This document shows, piece by piece, positions 17,115 through 27,704 of a DNA stretch of 57,611 nucleotides (within the stretch, counting starts at the first letter, position 1; each line of letters begins with the position of its first letter). Under the pieces are notes generated by a model. That model made no database searches, had not been told where the DNA came from, and saw only the letters and a program-made list of their open reading frames with translations. The translations under genes and the position numbers were made by a program. The stretch spans positions 1 to 57,611 of the forward strand of contig JAUHYL010000019.1 in assembly GCA_030426545.1 (NCBI GenBank), in the 5' to 3' direction. Source of the DNA: Gammaproteobacteria bacterium (GTDB taxonomy: Bacteria > Pseudomonadota > Gammaproteobacteria > Pseudomonadales > Halieaceae).

Positions 17115-17869
17115 CAGTAACGTAAATCCTCTGGTTTAAAGAGCAGTCTAAAGCGCCGGAAAGTGCGTTCAAACTCTGCATTGGGTAGATTTTGCAACTC
17201 CGGAAAGGCGCCCGCCTTTTTCACCGCGTTAACGGCGGAGGCATCAAAGGCGCTGTTGCCGCTGCCTCTCAGTACGGTAACGCTGACCACCTCGCCGGTG
17301 GGCACCAGCTGTACCTGCAGCAGCGTCTCCATACCATTGCGCGCGCTGGGCGGCCGGCTCCAGTACCCGATGACCGTCTGCTGAATCAGGGCGGCGTAGC
17401 TGGCGGTCATCTGCTCCGCTGTGGCGGACTGCTCCGCGGCGATGGCGTCGTTCAGTTCCGCCTGCGCAAGGGCCGCCAGTTCCGCGGCGGTAACGCGCGG
17501 CTCGGGTTTCGCGACCTCGGCCCTGGGTTCGGCTTTTTTGACTTCGGTTTTCGGTTGCTCAACTTTTTTGGGCGCCGGTTTCTTCGGCACCGCCTTTTTT
17601 ACCGGCGGTGGCTTCGGCACGGGTTTCTTCGCTACGGGCTTTTTCGGCGGCGGCTTTTTCACCGGCTCCGGCTTTCTGATCTGGCTCACGTCCACCAGCG
17701 TCGCGTTAATGACCTTGGGGGCTGGTTTTACGCGCACCACATCGGGCTCGCCAAAACTGATGTTCAAGGTCAGCAGGTAGATCAGCAACGCATGCAACAG
17801 CACCGTTGCCAGCGCGGGCCGCAGCACGATGCGCGGCATAACGGGCTTGGCGTAAACCGAAGCGTTCAT
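17114..17869 (-). CDS. tolA: Tol-Pal system protein TolA, short form
   Basis: 251 residues, clearly shorter than E. coli TolA (about 420). One N-terminal membrane helix (about 17-36). Domain II is a Lys/Pro/Ala-rich stretch of KKPxPKKP-type repeats (about 60-120) rather than a long Ala-rich helix. The C-terminal domain III (about 150-251) has QLVPTGEVVSVTVLRGSGNSAFDASAVNAV, typical of TolA/TonB C-domains. It couples the TolQR proton motor to TolB/Pal. It overlaps tolR by 4 bases (ATGA) and tolB by one. Confidence 0.93.
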   Translation of the reverse strand: MNASVYAKPVMPRIVLRPALATVLLHALLIYLLTLNISFGEPDVVRVKPAPKVINATLVDVSQIRKPEPVKKPPPKKPVAKKPVPKPPPVKKAVPKKPAPKKVEQPKTEVKKAEPRAEVAKPEPRVTAAELAALAQAELNDAIAAEQSATAEQMTASYAALIQQTVIGYWSRPPSARNGMETLLQVQLVPTGEVVSVTVLRGSGNSAFDASAVNAVKKAGAFPELQNLPNAEFERTFRRFRLLFKPEDLRY

Positions 17870-18285
17870 GGCGCGTCTTCGGTAACCAGACCAACGCTGG
17901 GTGCGCCGGCCTCCTGCAGCGCGACCATAACGGTCACCACGTCACCGTAGGGCACTGCGCGGTCACCCCAGATAAGTACCGGTTTTTCCGGGTTGCGGCG
18001 CATGACGGCGGCCACCCTGTCCTTAATCGTGGGCAGGGCCAGAACCTGCTTTTCCTGGCCCAGGTTCAGGTACAACTGGCCCGAGGCATCCACCGAGACA
18101 ATCACGGGTTCGCTGTCCTGGTTTTCCACCGGATCGGCACTGGCCTCGGGCAGATCGACCTTCACACCCTGCATCAGCATGGGCGCGGTCACCATGAAAA
18201 TAATCAATAACACCAGCATCACATCAATGTAGGGGACCACGTTGATCTCCGACATTGCGCGGTGCTTGTTACGCCTGCCCGTCAT
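17866..18285 (-). CDS. tolR: Tol-Pal system protein TolR
   Basis: 139 residues. One membrane helix (about 19-38) carries the proton-path Asp in [17 protein letters not shown]. The periplasmic domain of the ExbD/TolR type fills the rest. With TolQ it forms the proton-driven stator that energises TolA. It starts 7 bases after tolQ and overlaps tolA by 4. Confidence 0.97.
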   Translation of the reverse strand: MTGRRNKHRAMSEINVVPYIDVMLVLLIIFMVTAPMLMQGVKVDLPEASADPVENQDSEPVIVSVDASGQLYLNLGQEKQVLALPTIKDRVAAVMRRNPEKPVLIWGDRAVPYGDVVTVMVALQEAGAPSVGLVTEDAP

Positions 18286-18292
18286 AAGACGC

Positions 18293-18994
18293 CTACTCCC
18301 CCCGGTTGCGCAGGGCGTAAGCCTGGCGCGACAGGATGCCCGAGAACTCGTCCATGAACGTGTCGTAGCGGCCGTTCATCACATCCACGCGCGAGGCGAA
18401 GCGGTTGTAGGCCAGCACCGCCGGGATGGCGGCGAACAGGCCCATGGCGGTGGCGATCAGGGCCTCGGAAATACCCGGCGCCACCGTGGCCAGCGTTGCC
18501 TGGGTGGCGTTGGCCAGCCCCCGGAAGGAATGCATGATGCCCCACACGGTGCCAAACAGGCCGATATAGGGGCTGGTAGAGCCGACGGAAGCGAGGAACG
18601 GCAGGTGTTTTTCCTGCCGCTCTTCTTCGCGCATGGCCGCCACGCGCATGGCACGGCGGGAGCCTTCTATCACCGCTTCTGAATCCACCCCTTCCTGCTG
18701 GGCGAGGCGGGAAAATTCTTTGAAGCCGGCGCGAAAAATACTCTCCATGCCCAGAATGGCATGGCCGTCGGAGGCTTTTTCATTGCCCTCGCGGTACAGC
18801 TGCGACAAATCGATGCCGGACCAGAAGCGCTCCTCGAAGCGGTACATTTCATCCCAGGCATTGCGGAAGTAGATCACCCGGTTGACGATCATGTACCAGG
18901 ACACGACCGAGGCCAGCAGCAGCAACAGCATGACCAACTGCACAGTAAGGCTGGCACCCAGGATCAGTTCCAGCAAGCCGATTTGTTCTTCCAA
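18293..18994 (-). CDS. tolQ: Tol-Pal system protein TolQ
   Basis: 233 residues. Three membrane helices of the ExbB/TolQ/MotA family: about 16-38, then a pair at about 137-158 and 170-192 ([23 protein letters not shown] and [21 protein letters not shown]). It is the proton-channel subunit that binds TolR and TolA. It follows ybgC after a 111-base gap with several T/A-rich runs, which could hold an internal promoter. Confidence 0.97.
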   Translation of the reverse strand: MEEQIGLLELILGASLTVQLVMLLLLLASVVSWYMIVNRVIYFRNAWDEMYRFEERFWSGIDLSQLYREGNEKASDGHAILGMESIFRAGFKEFSRLAQQEGVDSEAVIEGSRRAMRVAAMREEERQEKHLPFLASVGSTSPYIGLFGTVWGIMHSFRGLANATQATLATVAPGISEALIATAMGLFAAIPAVLAYNRFASRVDVMNGRYDTFMDEFSGILSRQAYALRNRGE

Positions 18995-19105
18995 TTCTGA
19001 TTTCCCCCAACGTAAGTGCTTGTTTTTTTACCTGGCCAGTCAGGCAGGTTATTACGTTTACTGCGGCCTGTTTTTATGCGGCGTTTTTACCCGGCAGCCC
19101 CTTGT

Positions 19106-19510
19106 TTACGCCTGAAAATCCTGCAGGTCATTCACCATGACAGCGGGCAGGCGCCTCACCTTCTGCCCTGCACGATCCACACAGGCCACCGTAATGGTGC
19201 CAGCGGCCAGCAACTCCTGTGCGCGCAGAATACGCTGTTCGAACACGATGCCGGCGCCTCGCACCCGGCTGACCCCAGCAGTGGCCATAAGCTCATCGTC
19301 CAGCCGCGCCGGGCGTTCGTAGGAGACATTCACATCGCGCACCACGAACATCAGGTCATGGTTAAAGATGTAGTCCTTGCCATAGCCCAGGGAGCGCATA
19401 AATTCCGTGCGCGCCCGCTCCATGAACTTCAGGTAATTGACGTAGTAGACGATGCCCCCGGCGTCGGTATCCTCAATGTAGACCCGCACGGGGGTCGAAA
19501 ATTCCTTCAC
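19106..19510 (-). CDS. ybgC: Acyl-CoA thioesterase YbgC
   Basis: 134 residues, single hot-dog fold. The active-site motif YIEDTDAGGIVYYVNYLKFMERART contains the catalytic Asp of the 4-hydroxybenzoyl-CoA thioesterase group. In E. coli it hydrolyses acyl-CoA and associates with phospholipid-synthesis enzymes at the membrane. It lies between ruvB (5-base gap) and tolQ, the classical head of the tol-pal cluster. Confidence 0.94.
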   Translation of the reverse strand: MKEFSTPVRVYIEDTDAGGIVYYVNYLKFMERARTEFMRSLGYGKDYIFNHDLMFVVRDVNVSYERPARLDDELMATAGVSRVRGAGIVFEQRILRAQELLAAGTITVACVDRAGQKVRRLPAVMVNDLQDFQA

Positions 19511-19515
19511 CGGTG

Positions 19516-20625
<1,110 letters not shown>

Positions 20626-20635
20626 GCGCGATGCC

Positions 20636-21244
20636 TCATGCACTGACTGCCGCTTTGAGTGCGCGGCGAATGAGCTCTTCGCTGTCGTCAACGCTATCCT
20701 CGTTCACAGCGGCGACCATGCGGCTGGCCTCCTGCGGCTTGTATCCCAGCGCCACCAGCGCGCCCTCGGCGTCGGCGATAATATCCACCAGCGGCTCCAC
20801 GGGCATTGATGCCACCTCTGCGCCCTCGGCATGCGCCAGCCAATCCTTGAGTTTATCGCGCATCTCCACCAGCAGGCGCTCGGCGGTTTTCTTGCCCACA
20901 CCCGGCAGTGCCACCAGCGCGGCCACGTCATCGCGCTGCACACAGCGTACGAAATGCGTGGCATCCATGCCCGACAGAATCGTCAACGCGAGTTTTGGCC
21001 CCACGCCGCTGACTCTGATCAACTGTCGGAAGAGCACGCGATCATTCTCGTCGATAAAGCCGTACAGTAGTTGCGCGTCTTCGCGCACCACAAAGTGCGT
21101 GACCAGCGTGACCTCGCTGCCAACCTCGGGCAGACGAAACAGGGTGGTCATGGGCACCTGCAGTTCATAGCCGACGCCGGCCACCTCCACCAGGATATCG
21201 GGGGGTTGCTTCAGCGCCAATACACCGCGGATTCTGCCGATCAT
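20636..21244 (-). CDS. ruvA: Holliday junction DNA helicase subunit RuvA
   Basis: 202 residues from the ATG at 21244 ([10 protein letters not shown]), which overlaps the ruvC stop as ATGA. The order is an N-terminal OB domain, two helix-hairpin-helix motifs ([16 protein letters not shown] at about 71-86, [20 protein letters not shown] at about 106-125), and a C-terminal UBA-like domain that contacts RuvB (about 155-202). It binds four-way junctions as a tetramer. Confidence 0.97.
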   Translation of the reverse strand: MIGRIRGVLALKQPPDILVEVAGVGYELQVPMTTLFRLPEVGSEVTLVTHFVVREDAQLLYGFIDENDRVLFRQLIRVSGVGPKLALTILSGMDATHFVRCVQRDDVAALVALPGVGKKTAERLLVEMRDKLKDWLAHAEGAEVASMPVEPLVDIIADAEGALVALGYKPQEASRMVAAVNEDSVDDSEELIRRALKAAVSA

Positions 21245-21759
21245 CTGAGCCGCCGCCTTCTGACGGCCGTGGCGCCGGCCATGTGAATCAAACTCTGTTG
21301 GGTATGCGCGTGGCACAGTGCCGCTGCCAGCGCATCGGCGGCATCCTCCGCCGGTGCTGCGGGCAGCTTGAGCAGAACCTTGACCATATGCTGCACCTGC
21401 TCCTTGTCGGCCGCGCCGCTACCGACGACGGATTGTTTAATCTGCCGCGCAGAATACTCTGCCACGGGCATGTTGCTGGCCACGCAGGCGACAATCGCCG
21501 CGCCGCGTGCATGCCCGAGCTTTAATGCAGAGCCGGCGCTCTTGGCCATGAAGACCTGCTCCACCGCCGCCTCCTGCGGGCTGTACTGCTCCACCAGTTC
21601 GCTGACGCTCTCGTAAATGATTCTGAGCCGCTCTGGCAGCTCATCTTCGGGCAGGCGAATAATGCCGCTGGTGACGTACTCGTTACGCCCCGCCACGTGG
21701 TTGATGATGCCAAAGCCGGTTTTCCGGGAGCCGGGATCGATCCCCAGTATTAGCGACAT
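21241..21759 (-). CDS. ruvC: Holliday junction resolvase RuvC
   Basis: 172 residues. RNase-H fold endonuclease with acidic metal ligands Asp7 ([13 protein letters not shown]), Glu in AAVEQVF (about 67), and two Asp in [16 protein letters not shown] (about 139 and 142). It cuts Holliday junctions symmetrically. It is first of ruvCAB and overlaps ruvA by 4 bases. Confidence 0.97.
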   Translation of the reverse strand: MSLILGIDPGSRKTGFGIINHVAGRNEYVTSGIIRLPEDELPERLRIIYESVSELVEQYSPQEAAVEQVFMAKSAGSALKLGHARGAAIVACVASNMPVAEYSARQIKQSVVGSGAADKEQVQHMVKVLLKLPAAPAEDAADALAAALCHAHTQQSLIHMAGATAVRRRRLR

Positions 21760-21804
21760 GCCTTGCTCAACATGAGTTTTTCCGCGCGGTGGCTACTGCG
21801 TCCT

Positions 21805-21833
21805 ATTATGTACAAATTTACAGTGTGGGTCAG
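21805..21833 (-). promoter_or_regulatory. Promoter candidate for ruvCAB-ybgC-tol
   Basis: Read on the minus strand: -35 CTGACC (21833-21828), a 17-base spacer, and -10 CATAAT (21810-21805, 5/6 match). It lies about 45 bases before the ruvC ATG. No LexA-type CTGT-N8-ACAG box was found near it, so SOS control is not evident. Confidence 0.45.
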
Positions 21834-21885
21834 TAGGGTTTGTGGGCTGTGGGGGCGGGTTCTGCGGGGTGGTGTGGGGGTGCAG

Positions 21886-21958
21886 GGCCTGACGGTGCCT
21901 GGGTGGCGGGGTTCGGAGGGCTAAGATACTCACCCCGCCACCCAGGCACCGTCAGGCC
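21886..21958 (+). repeat. Long hairpin with conserved 19-nt loop, copy 1
   Basis: Perfect 26-bp inverted repeat: left arm 21886-21911, right arm 21933-21958, with one further T·A closing pair (21912/21932). It leaves the 19-nt loop TCGGAGGGCTAAGATACTC (21913-21931). The same loop with one change (TCGGAAGGCTAAGATACTC) tops a hairpin at 53548-53610 whose stem is unrelated. On the same strand, 21841-21885 is G-rich with five runs of three or more G, able in principle to form a quadruplex. There is no T-run after the stem, so it is not an ordinary terminator. It lies in the 307-base gap between yebC and ruvC, which holds no gene and otherwise only the ruvC promoter. Confidence 0.9.
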
Positions 21959-22066
21959 ATTTGTTGTCTCTTGCCGCTGGAAGAGTATGGAGGTTGGGTT
22001 CTTTGGGCGATGGTCTGCTGGGCGTTGCTAATGGCGCAGCGACTTGGAAGCGGAGAATAGTCGGAA

Positions 22067-22810
22067 TTAGAGCGCCGCCAGCACCTCGTCGGGGATATCG
22101 ACGTTGGTGTACACGTTTTGCACGTCATCCAGGTCTTCGAGGGAATCCACCAGCGCCATCAGTTTTTCTGCGCCATCGGCATCGACCGGTACGGTGGTGG
22201 AGGCAATCATGGTGACCTCACCTGATTCGGCGACGAAACCAGCGGATTCCAGCGCTTCCTTGACGGCGCCGAACTCCTCCCAGGGCGTGGTTACATCGAC
22301 GGAGCTGTCGTCATTGCTATCGAAATCCTCGGCACCGGCCTCCAGCGCGGCCTCCATGAGGGCGTCTTCGTCTACACCGGCCGGAAAATTAAGCTGGCCC
22401 TTGCGGGTGAAAAGGTAGCCCACCGAGCCATCGGTACCGAGGTTGCCGCCGCGCTTGGTGAAGGCGTGACGCACTTCAGCGACGGTGCGATTGCGGTTGT
22501 CGGTCATCACTTCTACCAGCACCGCAATGCCGCCGGGAGCATAGCCTTCATAGGTCAGCTCCTCCATGTCGTCGGCGTCGTTGGTGCCCGCGCCGCGGGC
22601 GATGGCCCTGTCGATGGTGTCGCGCGTCATGTTCGCGCCCAGGGCTTTGTCGACGGCGGCGCGCAGGCGCGGGTTGTCCTCGGGAAGGGGGCCACCCTGT
22701 TTGGCGGCCACTACCAGCTCGCGTATCAATTTGGTGAAGACTTTACCGCGCTTGGCATCCTGGGCTGCCTTGCGGTGTTTGATGTTCGCCCATTTACTGT
22801 GGCCGGCCAT
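22067..22810 (-). CDS. yebC: YebC/PmpR family protein (TACO1 type)
   Basis: 247 residues, the family's normal length. The signature N-terminus [22 protein letters not shown] is intact, and the three-domain acidic protein shows the conserved [10 protein letters not shown] segment. Family members were first described as transcription regulators; newer work links them to translation of problematic stretches such as proline runs. It follows aspS after 25 bases, the usual neighbour. Confidence 0.94.
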   Translation of the reverse strand: MAGHSKWANIKHRKAAQDAKRGKVFTKLIRELVVAAKQGGPLPEDNPRLRAAVDKALGANMTRDTIDRAIARGAGTNDADDMEELTYEGYAPGGIAVLVEVMTDNRNRTVAEVRHAFTKRGGNLGTDGSVGYLFTRKGQLNFPAGVDEDALMEAALEAGAEDFDSNDDSSVDVTTPWEEFGAVKEALESAGFVAESGEVTMIASTTVPVDADGAEKLMALVDSLEDLDDVQNVYTNVDIPDEVLAAL

Positions 22811-22835
22811 TGCGTCTTCCTTCCTTTATACGAAT

Positions 22836-24620
22836 CTAATCCGCGGGTTTATTCTCTTCGCGCGCCTGGCGCAGGCGGATGTTCAGTTCCCTGAGCTGTT
22901 GTGCGCTGACATCACCGGGCGCATCGGTCATCACACAGGCCGCACTCTGCGTCTTGGGGAAGGCGATCACGTCGCGAATGGACGCGGCTCCAGCCATCAA
23001 CATCACCAGCCTGTCGAGACCAAAGGCGAGTCCCGCATGAGGTGGGGCGCCGTATTGCAACGCCTTGAGCAGGAAGCCGAACTTCTCGCCGGCCTCCTCC
23101 TCGCTGATCCCGAGTATGCGAAACACCGCTTCCTGCATGTCGCGTTGGTGAATACGAACACTGCCACCGCCCAGTTCGCAACCGTTAAGCACCATGTCGT
23201 AAGCGCGTGACAGGGCATCGGCGGGGTTATCTGCCAGCTCCTCGACGCTGCAGGACGGCGCGGTGAAAGGATGGTGCAGCGGGGTCAGGCCGCCGGCACC
23301 ATCTTCTTCGAACATGGGGAAGTCGACTACCCAAAGCGGCGCCCAGCCTTCACCGACAAGCCCGATGTCCTCGGCGACCTTGATGCGCAGCGCGCCGAGG
23401 GCTTCATTCACAATGTTGCGGCGGTCTGCACCGAAGAAAATGATGTCGCCATTGGCCGCCTCAAGGCGCTGCATCATCTGTGCAATCACGTCGTCCGGCA
23501 TGAACTTCAAAATGGGGGATTGCAGGCCCTCGACCCCGGCGTCGATATCATTGACCTTGATCCAGGCCAGACCCTTGGCGCCAAAAATACTCACGTAGTC
23601 TGTGTAGGCGTCTATTTCCTTGCGGCTGATGGTGGCGCCGCCGGTCACCTTCAACGCGGCCACGCGGCCCGCCGGATCATCCGCCGGCCCGCGAAATACC
23701 TTGAATTCCACCTGCTGCATCAGGTCATCAATGCTGATGAGTTCCAGCGGGATGCGAAGATCGGGCTTGTCGGAACCGTAACGTTCCATCGCGTCTGCCC
23801 AGCTCATGTGCGGGAAATCGGGTAACTCCACGTCCAGCACGTTCTTGAACAGCTCGCGAATCATACGCTCGGTAATTTCCATCACCGCTTCCTCGTCCAG
23901 GAAGGCCGTTTCAATATCTATCTGTGTGAATTCCGGCTGTCGATCGGCGCGCAAATCCTCGTCACGAAAACACTTGGCGATCTGGTAATAGCGATCAAAC
24001 CCGGAAACCATGAGCAGCTGCTTGAACAATTGCGGGCTCTGCGGCAACGCAAAAAACTGCCCGGGGTGGGTGCGGCTTGGAACCAGGTAATCGCGGGCGC
24101 CTTCGGGCGTCGCGCGGGTAAGAATGGGGGTTTCGATGTCCAGAAACCCCTCGTTATCAAGAAAGTTACGCACTGCGGAGGTGATCTTCGAGCGCAGTAT
24201 CAGGCGATCCTGCATCTCGTGCCGGCGCAAATCCATGTAGCGATACTGCAGGCGCACTTCCTCGCCAACGTTGGTGTACTCGTCGAGCTGGAACGGCGGG
24301 GTGGCAGCGCTGTTAAGAATCTGCAGCTCCTTGCCCAGCACCTCAATCTCGCCGGTAGGCATGGATGGATTCACGGTCTCCGCGGAGCGCGCCCGCACCC
24401 GGCCGGTGACCTTGAGCACGTACTCACTGCGAACACGATCAGCGCGCTCGAAGTGTTCCTCGGTATCCGGGTCGAATACCACCTGCACAATGCCTTCACG
24501 ATCGCGCAGATCGAGAAAAATCACGCCCCCGTGATCGCGGCGACGATCTACCCAGCCGCAAAGGGTGACGGTCTCGTCGATGTTGTCTGTGGTGAGTGCA
24601 CCACAATAGTGACTGCGCAT
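22836..24620 (-). CDS. aspS: Aspartate--tRNA ligase
   Basis: 594 residues from the ATG at 24620 ([11 protein letters not shown]). The open frame extends upstream through the fmdB-like gene, but that part is not AspRS. Domains in order are an OB anticodon-binding domain ([21 protein letters not shown]), the class II core with motif 2 [18 protein letters not shown], the bacterial GAD insertion (about 290-410), and motif 3 [12 protein letters not shown]. It charges tRNA-Asp. Whether it is discriminating or also charges tRNA-Asn cannot be settled here, as gatCAB is not in the window. Confidence 0.97.
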   Translation of the reverse strand: MRSHYCGALTTDNIDETVTLCGWVDRRRDHGGVIFLDLRDREGIVQVVFDPDTEEHFERADRVRSEYVLKVTGRVRARSAETVNPSMPTGEIEVLGKELQILNSAATPPFQLDEYTNVGEEVRLQYRYMDLRRHEMQDRLILRSKITSAVRNFLDNEGFLDIETPILTRATPEGARDYLVPSRTHPGQFFALPQSPQLFKQLLMVSGFDRYYQIAKCFRDEDLRADRQPEFTQIDIETAFLDEEAVMEITERMIRELFKNVLDVELPDFPHMSWADAMERYGSDKPDLRIPLELISIDDLMQQVEFKVFRGPADDPAGRVAALKVTGGATISRKEIDAYTDYVSIFGAKGLAWIKVNDIDAGVEGLQSPILKFMPDDVIAQMMQRLEAANGDIIFFGADRRNIVNEALGALRIKVAEDIGLVGEGWAPLWVVDFPMFEEDGAGGLTPLHHPFTAPSCSVEELADNPADALSRAYDMVLNGCELGGGSVRIHQRDMQEAVFRILGISEEEAGEKFGFLLKALQYGAPPHAGLAFGLDRLVMLMAGAASIRDVIAFPKTQSAACVMTDAPGDVSAQQLRELNIRLRQAREENKPAD

Positions 24621-24654
24621 AGCTGGTATCCGTGTGAGTGAGTGGCCCGGTGAC

Positions 24655-24984
24655 TCAGGCTGTCTGCTGGCCGTTACTGCCGCCAGATTTACCGGCGGGC
24701 TTGGCGCTCTTGGCGTCACCTGAGCCTTTCTCGGACGACTTCTTATCCGAGGAATCCTTCGGCGCGCCGGAGTCACCCTCCGCGGCGAGGTTCTTCTTGT
24801 TCCCTGTCTTGAAATCGGTCTCGTACCAGCCACTGCCCTTCAAACGGAATGCGGCGGCGGATACCTTCTTCTTCAACGCAGGCTTTTTGCAGGCCGGGCA
24901 TTCGACCAGCGGTGCATCGCTGAGCTTTTGCAGGGCTTCCAGCCCCTCGCCGCAGTCCTGACACTGGTATTCATAGATCGGCAT
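24655..24984 (-). CDS. FmdB-type zinc ribbon protein
   Basis: 109 residues. The N-terminal zinc ribbon [23 protein letters not shown]...VECPACKK has two CxxC pairs (Cys8/Cys11 and Cys30/Cys33). Next is a short basic part with the family motif [14 protein letters not shown]. The C-terminal third is a disordered Ser/Gly/Lys/Asp-rich tail. Function is unknown; the family is often annotated as a putative regulator. It lies 34 bases upstream of aspS, a conserved pairing. Confidence 0.88.
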   Translation of the reverse strand: MPIYEYQCQDCGEGLEALQKLSDAPLVECPACKKPALKKKVSAAAFRLKGSGWYETDFKTGNKKNLAAEGDSGAPKDSSDKKSSEKGSGDAKSAKPAGKSGGSNGQQTA

Positions 24985-25155
24985 GGATCAACTCCACCAA
25001 ACTTGGCTGTAAAAGAGAGAAAAATCGAGGCGCGAATTCTATCGCAAGGCAGGCAGCAGGCCAAGCTGAGGGCTACAACCAATCGGATGGACGGCTCTAG
25101 TAGATTCGGGGGTGAGGGTGCCCTGCGCCAGCCAGCGCCAGGGAGGGAAGCGAAT

Positions 25156-25197
25156 GACCGGCCCCGCTTCAGCGTGAAGCTGGGCTGAGCCGGTCAG
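25156..25197. terminator. Nested hairpin between HU and fmdB-like genes
   Basis: The outer stem TGACCGGC (25156-25163) pairs with GCCGGTCA (25190-25197). An inner stem GCTTCA (25167-25172) pairs with TGAAGC (25176-25181). It lies just after the HU stop and before the fmdB-like gene, both on the minus strand. The T-run is weak, so it may be a transcription attenuator or RNA 3' stabiliser. Confidence 0.45.
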
Positions 25198-25206
25198 GGC
25201 AATCCT

Positions 25207-25635
25207 TTAAGAAGCAGCGTATTCCTTCAGCTTCTTAAGAGGACGGATCTTGACCGCGATGCTGGCAGGCTTCGCCTTGAACACAGTCTCTTCACCGGTG
25301 AAGGGGTTGATGCCCTTGCGTGCCTTGCGGGCAGGCTTCTTCACAGTGGTGATCTTCATCAGACCGGGAACAGTGAACTCGCCAACCGCGCGCTTCTTGA
25401 TGCTGCGCTCGATCAGGGTTTCCAGCTCTTCCAGTACGGCGCCGACCTGCTTCTTCGACAGATCTGTGCTGTCAGCAATGCTGCCAACGATCTGGCTCTT
25501 GGTCATTTTGTCGCGAAGAGCGGGAGCCGCTTTCTTTGGTGCGGCTTTTTTGGCTGCCTTTTTACGTGCAGGAGCCTTTTTTTTCGCCGCTTTCCTGGCC
25601 GGAGCTTTTTTCTTTGCTGCTTTTCTGGTTGCCAT
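25207..25635 (-). CDS. HU-family DNA-binding protein with H1-like N-terminal tail
   Basis: 142 residues against about 90 for normal HU. The first 40 residues are almost only Lys, Ala, Pro and Arg in repeats of KKKAPARKAA type, like eukaryotic H1 or AlgP tails. Then comes a complete HU/IHF fold (about 43-142) beginning MTKSQIVGSIADSTDLS, with the beta-arm signature around RKGINPFTGEETVFKAKPA. It should be a highly expressed nucleoid protein that bends and compacts DNA; the tail probably adds nonspecific binding. An internal ATG at residue 44 could make a tail-less HU, but no ribosome site is obvious there. Confidence 0.9.
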   Translation of the reverse strand: MATRKAAKKKAPARKAAKKKAPARKKAAKKAAPKKAAPALRDKMTKSQIVGSIADSTDLSKKQVGAVLEELETLIERSIKKRAVGEFTVPGLMKITTVKKPARKARKGINPFTGEETVFKAKPASIAVKIRPLKKLKEYAAS

Positions 25636-25986
25636 TTTTGTAGAACCTTCCCTAATAATTTTGATGGATCACTTTTTGTTACCTTTAGGTTCGCTTTCCA
25701 ACGACTCGAAAACTCACCTGCCACAAGGAACACGCAATGTATACTTGATGAAACGCTACAATACAAGCGTTTTCAGCGCCCGAACGTAAAAAAACCCCTG
25801 TTTTTTCAGTGTCCGCGTTGCGCGCGTAAAACACGGATTGCGTTTTCGCGATTGAAACCGCGGTGCCGGCTTCACCCTGTCGTTCGCAACACACATTGTT
25901 GAGTGCTGTACCCTCTAACAGTTCGCACGTAAACTAGCTCGCTTACCGAACAAGCTGCACGACTGACCTAGAGCCAGACTGAAAAA
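25636..25986. other. 351-base divergent regulatory gap, HU and proS
   Basis: No gene. It contains the HU promoter (separate entry) and an AT-only hairpin, AAAAAAC (25789-25795) with GTTTTTT (25800-25806), which has T-runs in both directions. No clear consensus promoter was found for proS. Confidence 0.5.
25738..25766 (-). promoter_or_regulatory. Sigma-70-like promoter of the HU gene
   Basis: Read on the minus strand: -35 TTGTAT (25766-25761), a 17-base spacer, and -10 TATACA (25743-25738). A leader of about 95 bases precedes the ATG, and GGGAAGG lies before it as ribosome site. Confidence 0.55.
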
Positions 25987-27699
25987 ATGCGCACCAGCAA
26001 CTTCCTTATTTCAACTTTGAAAGAAACCCCGTCCGACGCTGAAATCGTCAGCCATCAGCTCATGCTGCGCGCCGGTTTGATTCGCAAGTTGGCCGCCGGC
26101 CTCTATTCCTGGCTGCCCCTGGGCCTGCGTGTTGTGCGCAGGGTAGAGGCGATAGTGCGCGAGGAAATGGATCGCTCAGGCGCGTTGGAGCTGAGCATGC
26201 CGGTAGTGCAACCTGCTGAATTATGGGAAGAATCCGGCCGCTGGGAGCAATACGGACCCGAGCTGCTGCGCATCAAGGACCGGCACCAGCGCGACTTCTG
26301 CCTGGGCCCGACACACGAGGAAGTCATCACCTCACTGGTACGCGACGAGATAAAAAGCTACAAGCAACTGCCTGCAAACCTGTACCAGATACAGACCAAG
26401 GTGCGCGATGAAATTCGTCCGCGCTTCGGCGTGATGCGCTCGCGAGAGTTCGTAATGAAAGACGCCTATTCCTTCCACGTTGATCAGGCGTCGCTGGAAA
26501 AGACCTACGGCGAGATGTACGACACCTACTCGCGAATATTCACCCGTCTGGCGCTGGAATTTCGACCCGTCATAGCCGACACCGGCAGTATCGGCGGCAG
26601 CGGCTCACACGAATTCCATGTTCTGGCGAATTCCGGCGAAGATGCCATCGCCGTTTCCGACAGCAGCGACTACGCCGCCAATGTCGAAATGGCCGAGGCA
26701 CTGATACCGGAACAAGCAAGACCGGAACCCGCCGGCGAAATGCAGCGCGTGGCGACACCGGGCGTTGGCAGCATCGAGGAATTGACCGGGCACCTGTCCG
26801 TCGAGGCAAGCACCTGCCTGAAAACCCTGGTCGTTGAGGGCGAGGAAGACGGCAGCCTGGTGGCCCTGGTGCTGCGTGGCGATCACCAACTCAACGCCAT
26901 CAAGGCTGAAAAGCTCGCCGGCGTCGGCAGCCCCCTGCAGATGGCGGACGAGGCGCAGGTGAAAAGCGCCTGCGGCGCCGGTTTCGGCTCGCTGGGCCCC
27001 GTCGGCCTGAAACTCCCCACCATCGTGGATCGTGCAGCAGCCCAGGTTGCTGACTTTACCTGCGGCGCCAATGAAGACGGCTGGCATTACACCGGTGTCA
27101 ACTGGGAGCGCGATTGTGAGCCGGGCGAGATCGCCGATCTGCGCAATGTCGTAGAGGGCGACCCAAGCCCCGACGGCCAGGGCAAACTGTTGATACGGCG
27201 CGGTATCGAGGTAGGCCATATCTTCCAGCTGGGCACCAAGTACAGCGAGGCGATGGGCGCACAGGTACTGGACGAAAACGGCAAGAGCATTACCGTTACC
27301 ATGGGTTGTTATGGCATTGGAGTAACGCGCATCGTCGCCGCTGCTATAGAACAGAACCACGACGACAAGGGCATTATCTGGCCGGACAGCATGGCGCCCT
27401 TCCAGCTCGCCATCGTGCCGCTGAACATGCAAAAGTCTGCGGATGTGGCGGCCTGCGCTGAGGACCTGTACGCAACGCTGTGCGCTGCCGGTATCAGTGT
27501 GCTGCTCGACGATCGCAACGAACGGCCGGGTGTAAAATTTGCTGACATGGAGCTGATCGGGATTCCACACCGCATCGTCATCGGTGATCGCGCGCTGGCA
27601 GACAACAACATCGAGTACAAAGGGCGCCGCGATGAGGATTCGCAACTGGTTGCACGCGACGACATTATCGATTTCCTGCTGCAGCGCCTTGCCACGTAG
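25987..27699 (+). CDS. proS: Proline--tRNA ligase, bacterial type with editing domain
   Basis: 570 residues, full length for bacterial ProRS. The class II core begins near residue 1 with motif 1. Motif 2 is [25 protein letters not shown]-like (about 138-162). The INS cis-editing domain (about 220-400) has the family pattern [13 protein letters not shown] and [11 protein letters not shown]. Motif 3 is GCYGIGVTR (about 440-448). The C-terminal anticodon-binding domain follows. It charges tRNA-Pro and clears mischarged Ala. It is divergent from the HU gene and 5 bases from the next gene. Confidence 0.97.
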   Translation: MRTSNFLISTLKETPSDAEIVSHQLMLRAGLIRKLAAGLYSWLPLGLRVVRRVEAIVREEMDRSGALELSMPVVQPAELWEESGRWEQYGPELLRIKDRHQRDFCLGPTHEEVITSLVRDEIKSYKQLPANLYQIQTKVRDEIRPRFGVMRSREFVMKDAYSFHVDQASLEKTYGEMYDTYSRIFTRLALEFRPVIADTGSIGGSGSHEFHVLANSGEDAIAVSDSSDYAANVEMAEALIPEQARPEPAGEMQRVATPGVGSIEELTGHLSVEASTCLKTLVVEGEEDGSLVALVLRGDHQLNAIKAEKLAGVGSPLQMADEAQVKSACGAGFGSLGPVGLKLPTIVDRAAAQVADFTCGANEDGWHYTGVNWERDCEPGEIADLRNVVEGDPSPDGQGKLLIRRGIEVGHIFQLGTKYSEAMGAQVLDENGKSITVTMGCYGIGVTRIVAAAIEQNHDDKGIIWPDSMAPFQLAIVPLNMQKSADVAACAEDLYATLCAAGISVLLDDRNERPGVKFADMELIGIPHRIVIGDRALADNNIEYKGRRDEDSQLVARDDIIDFLLQRLAT

Positions 27700-27704
27700 C
27701 TGAG

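Noticed and set aside
21886-21958. Hairpin as integron attC site, REP element or Rho-independent terminator
   Set aside because: No GTTRRRY core or extrahelical-base pattern, no GTAG-type REP head, and no T-run after the stem; the conserved loop with variable stem also does not fit a terminator.
26605-27645. 346-codon frame antisense to proS
   Set aside because: High-GC shadow of a full-length conserved ProRS gene; no recognisable domain.
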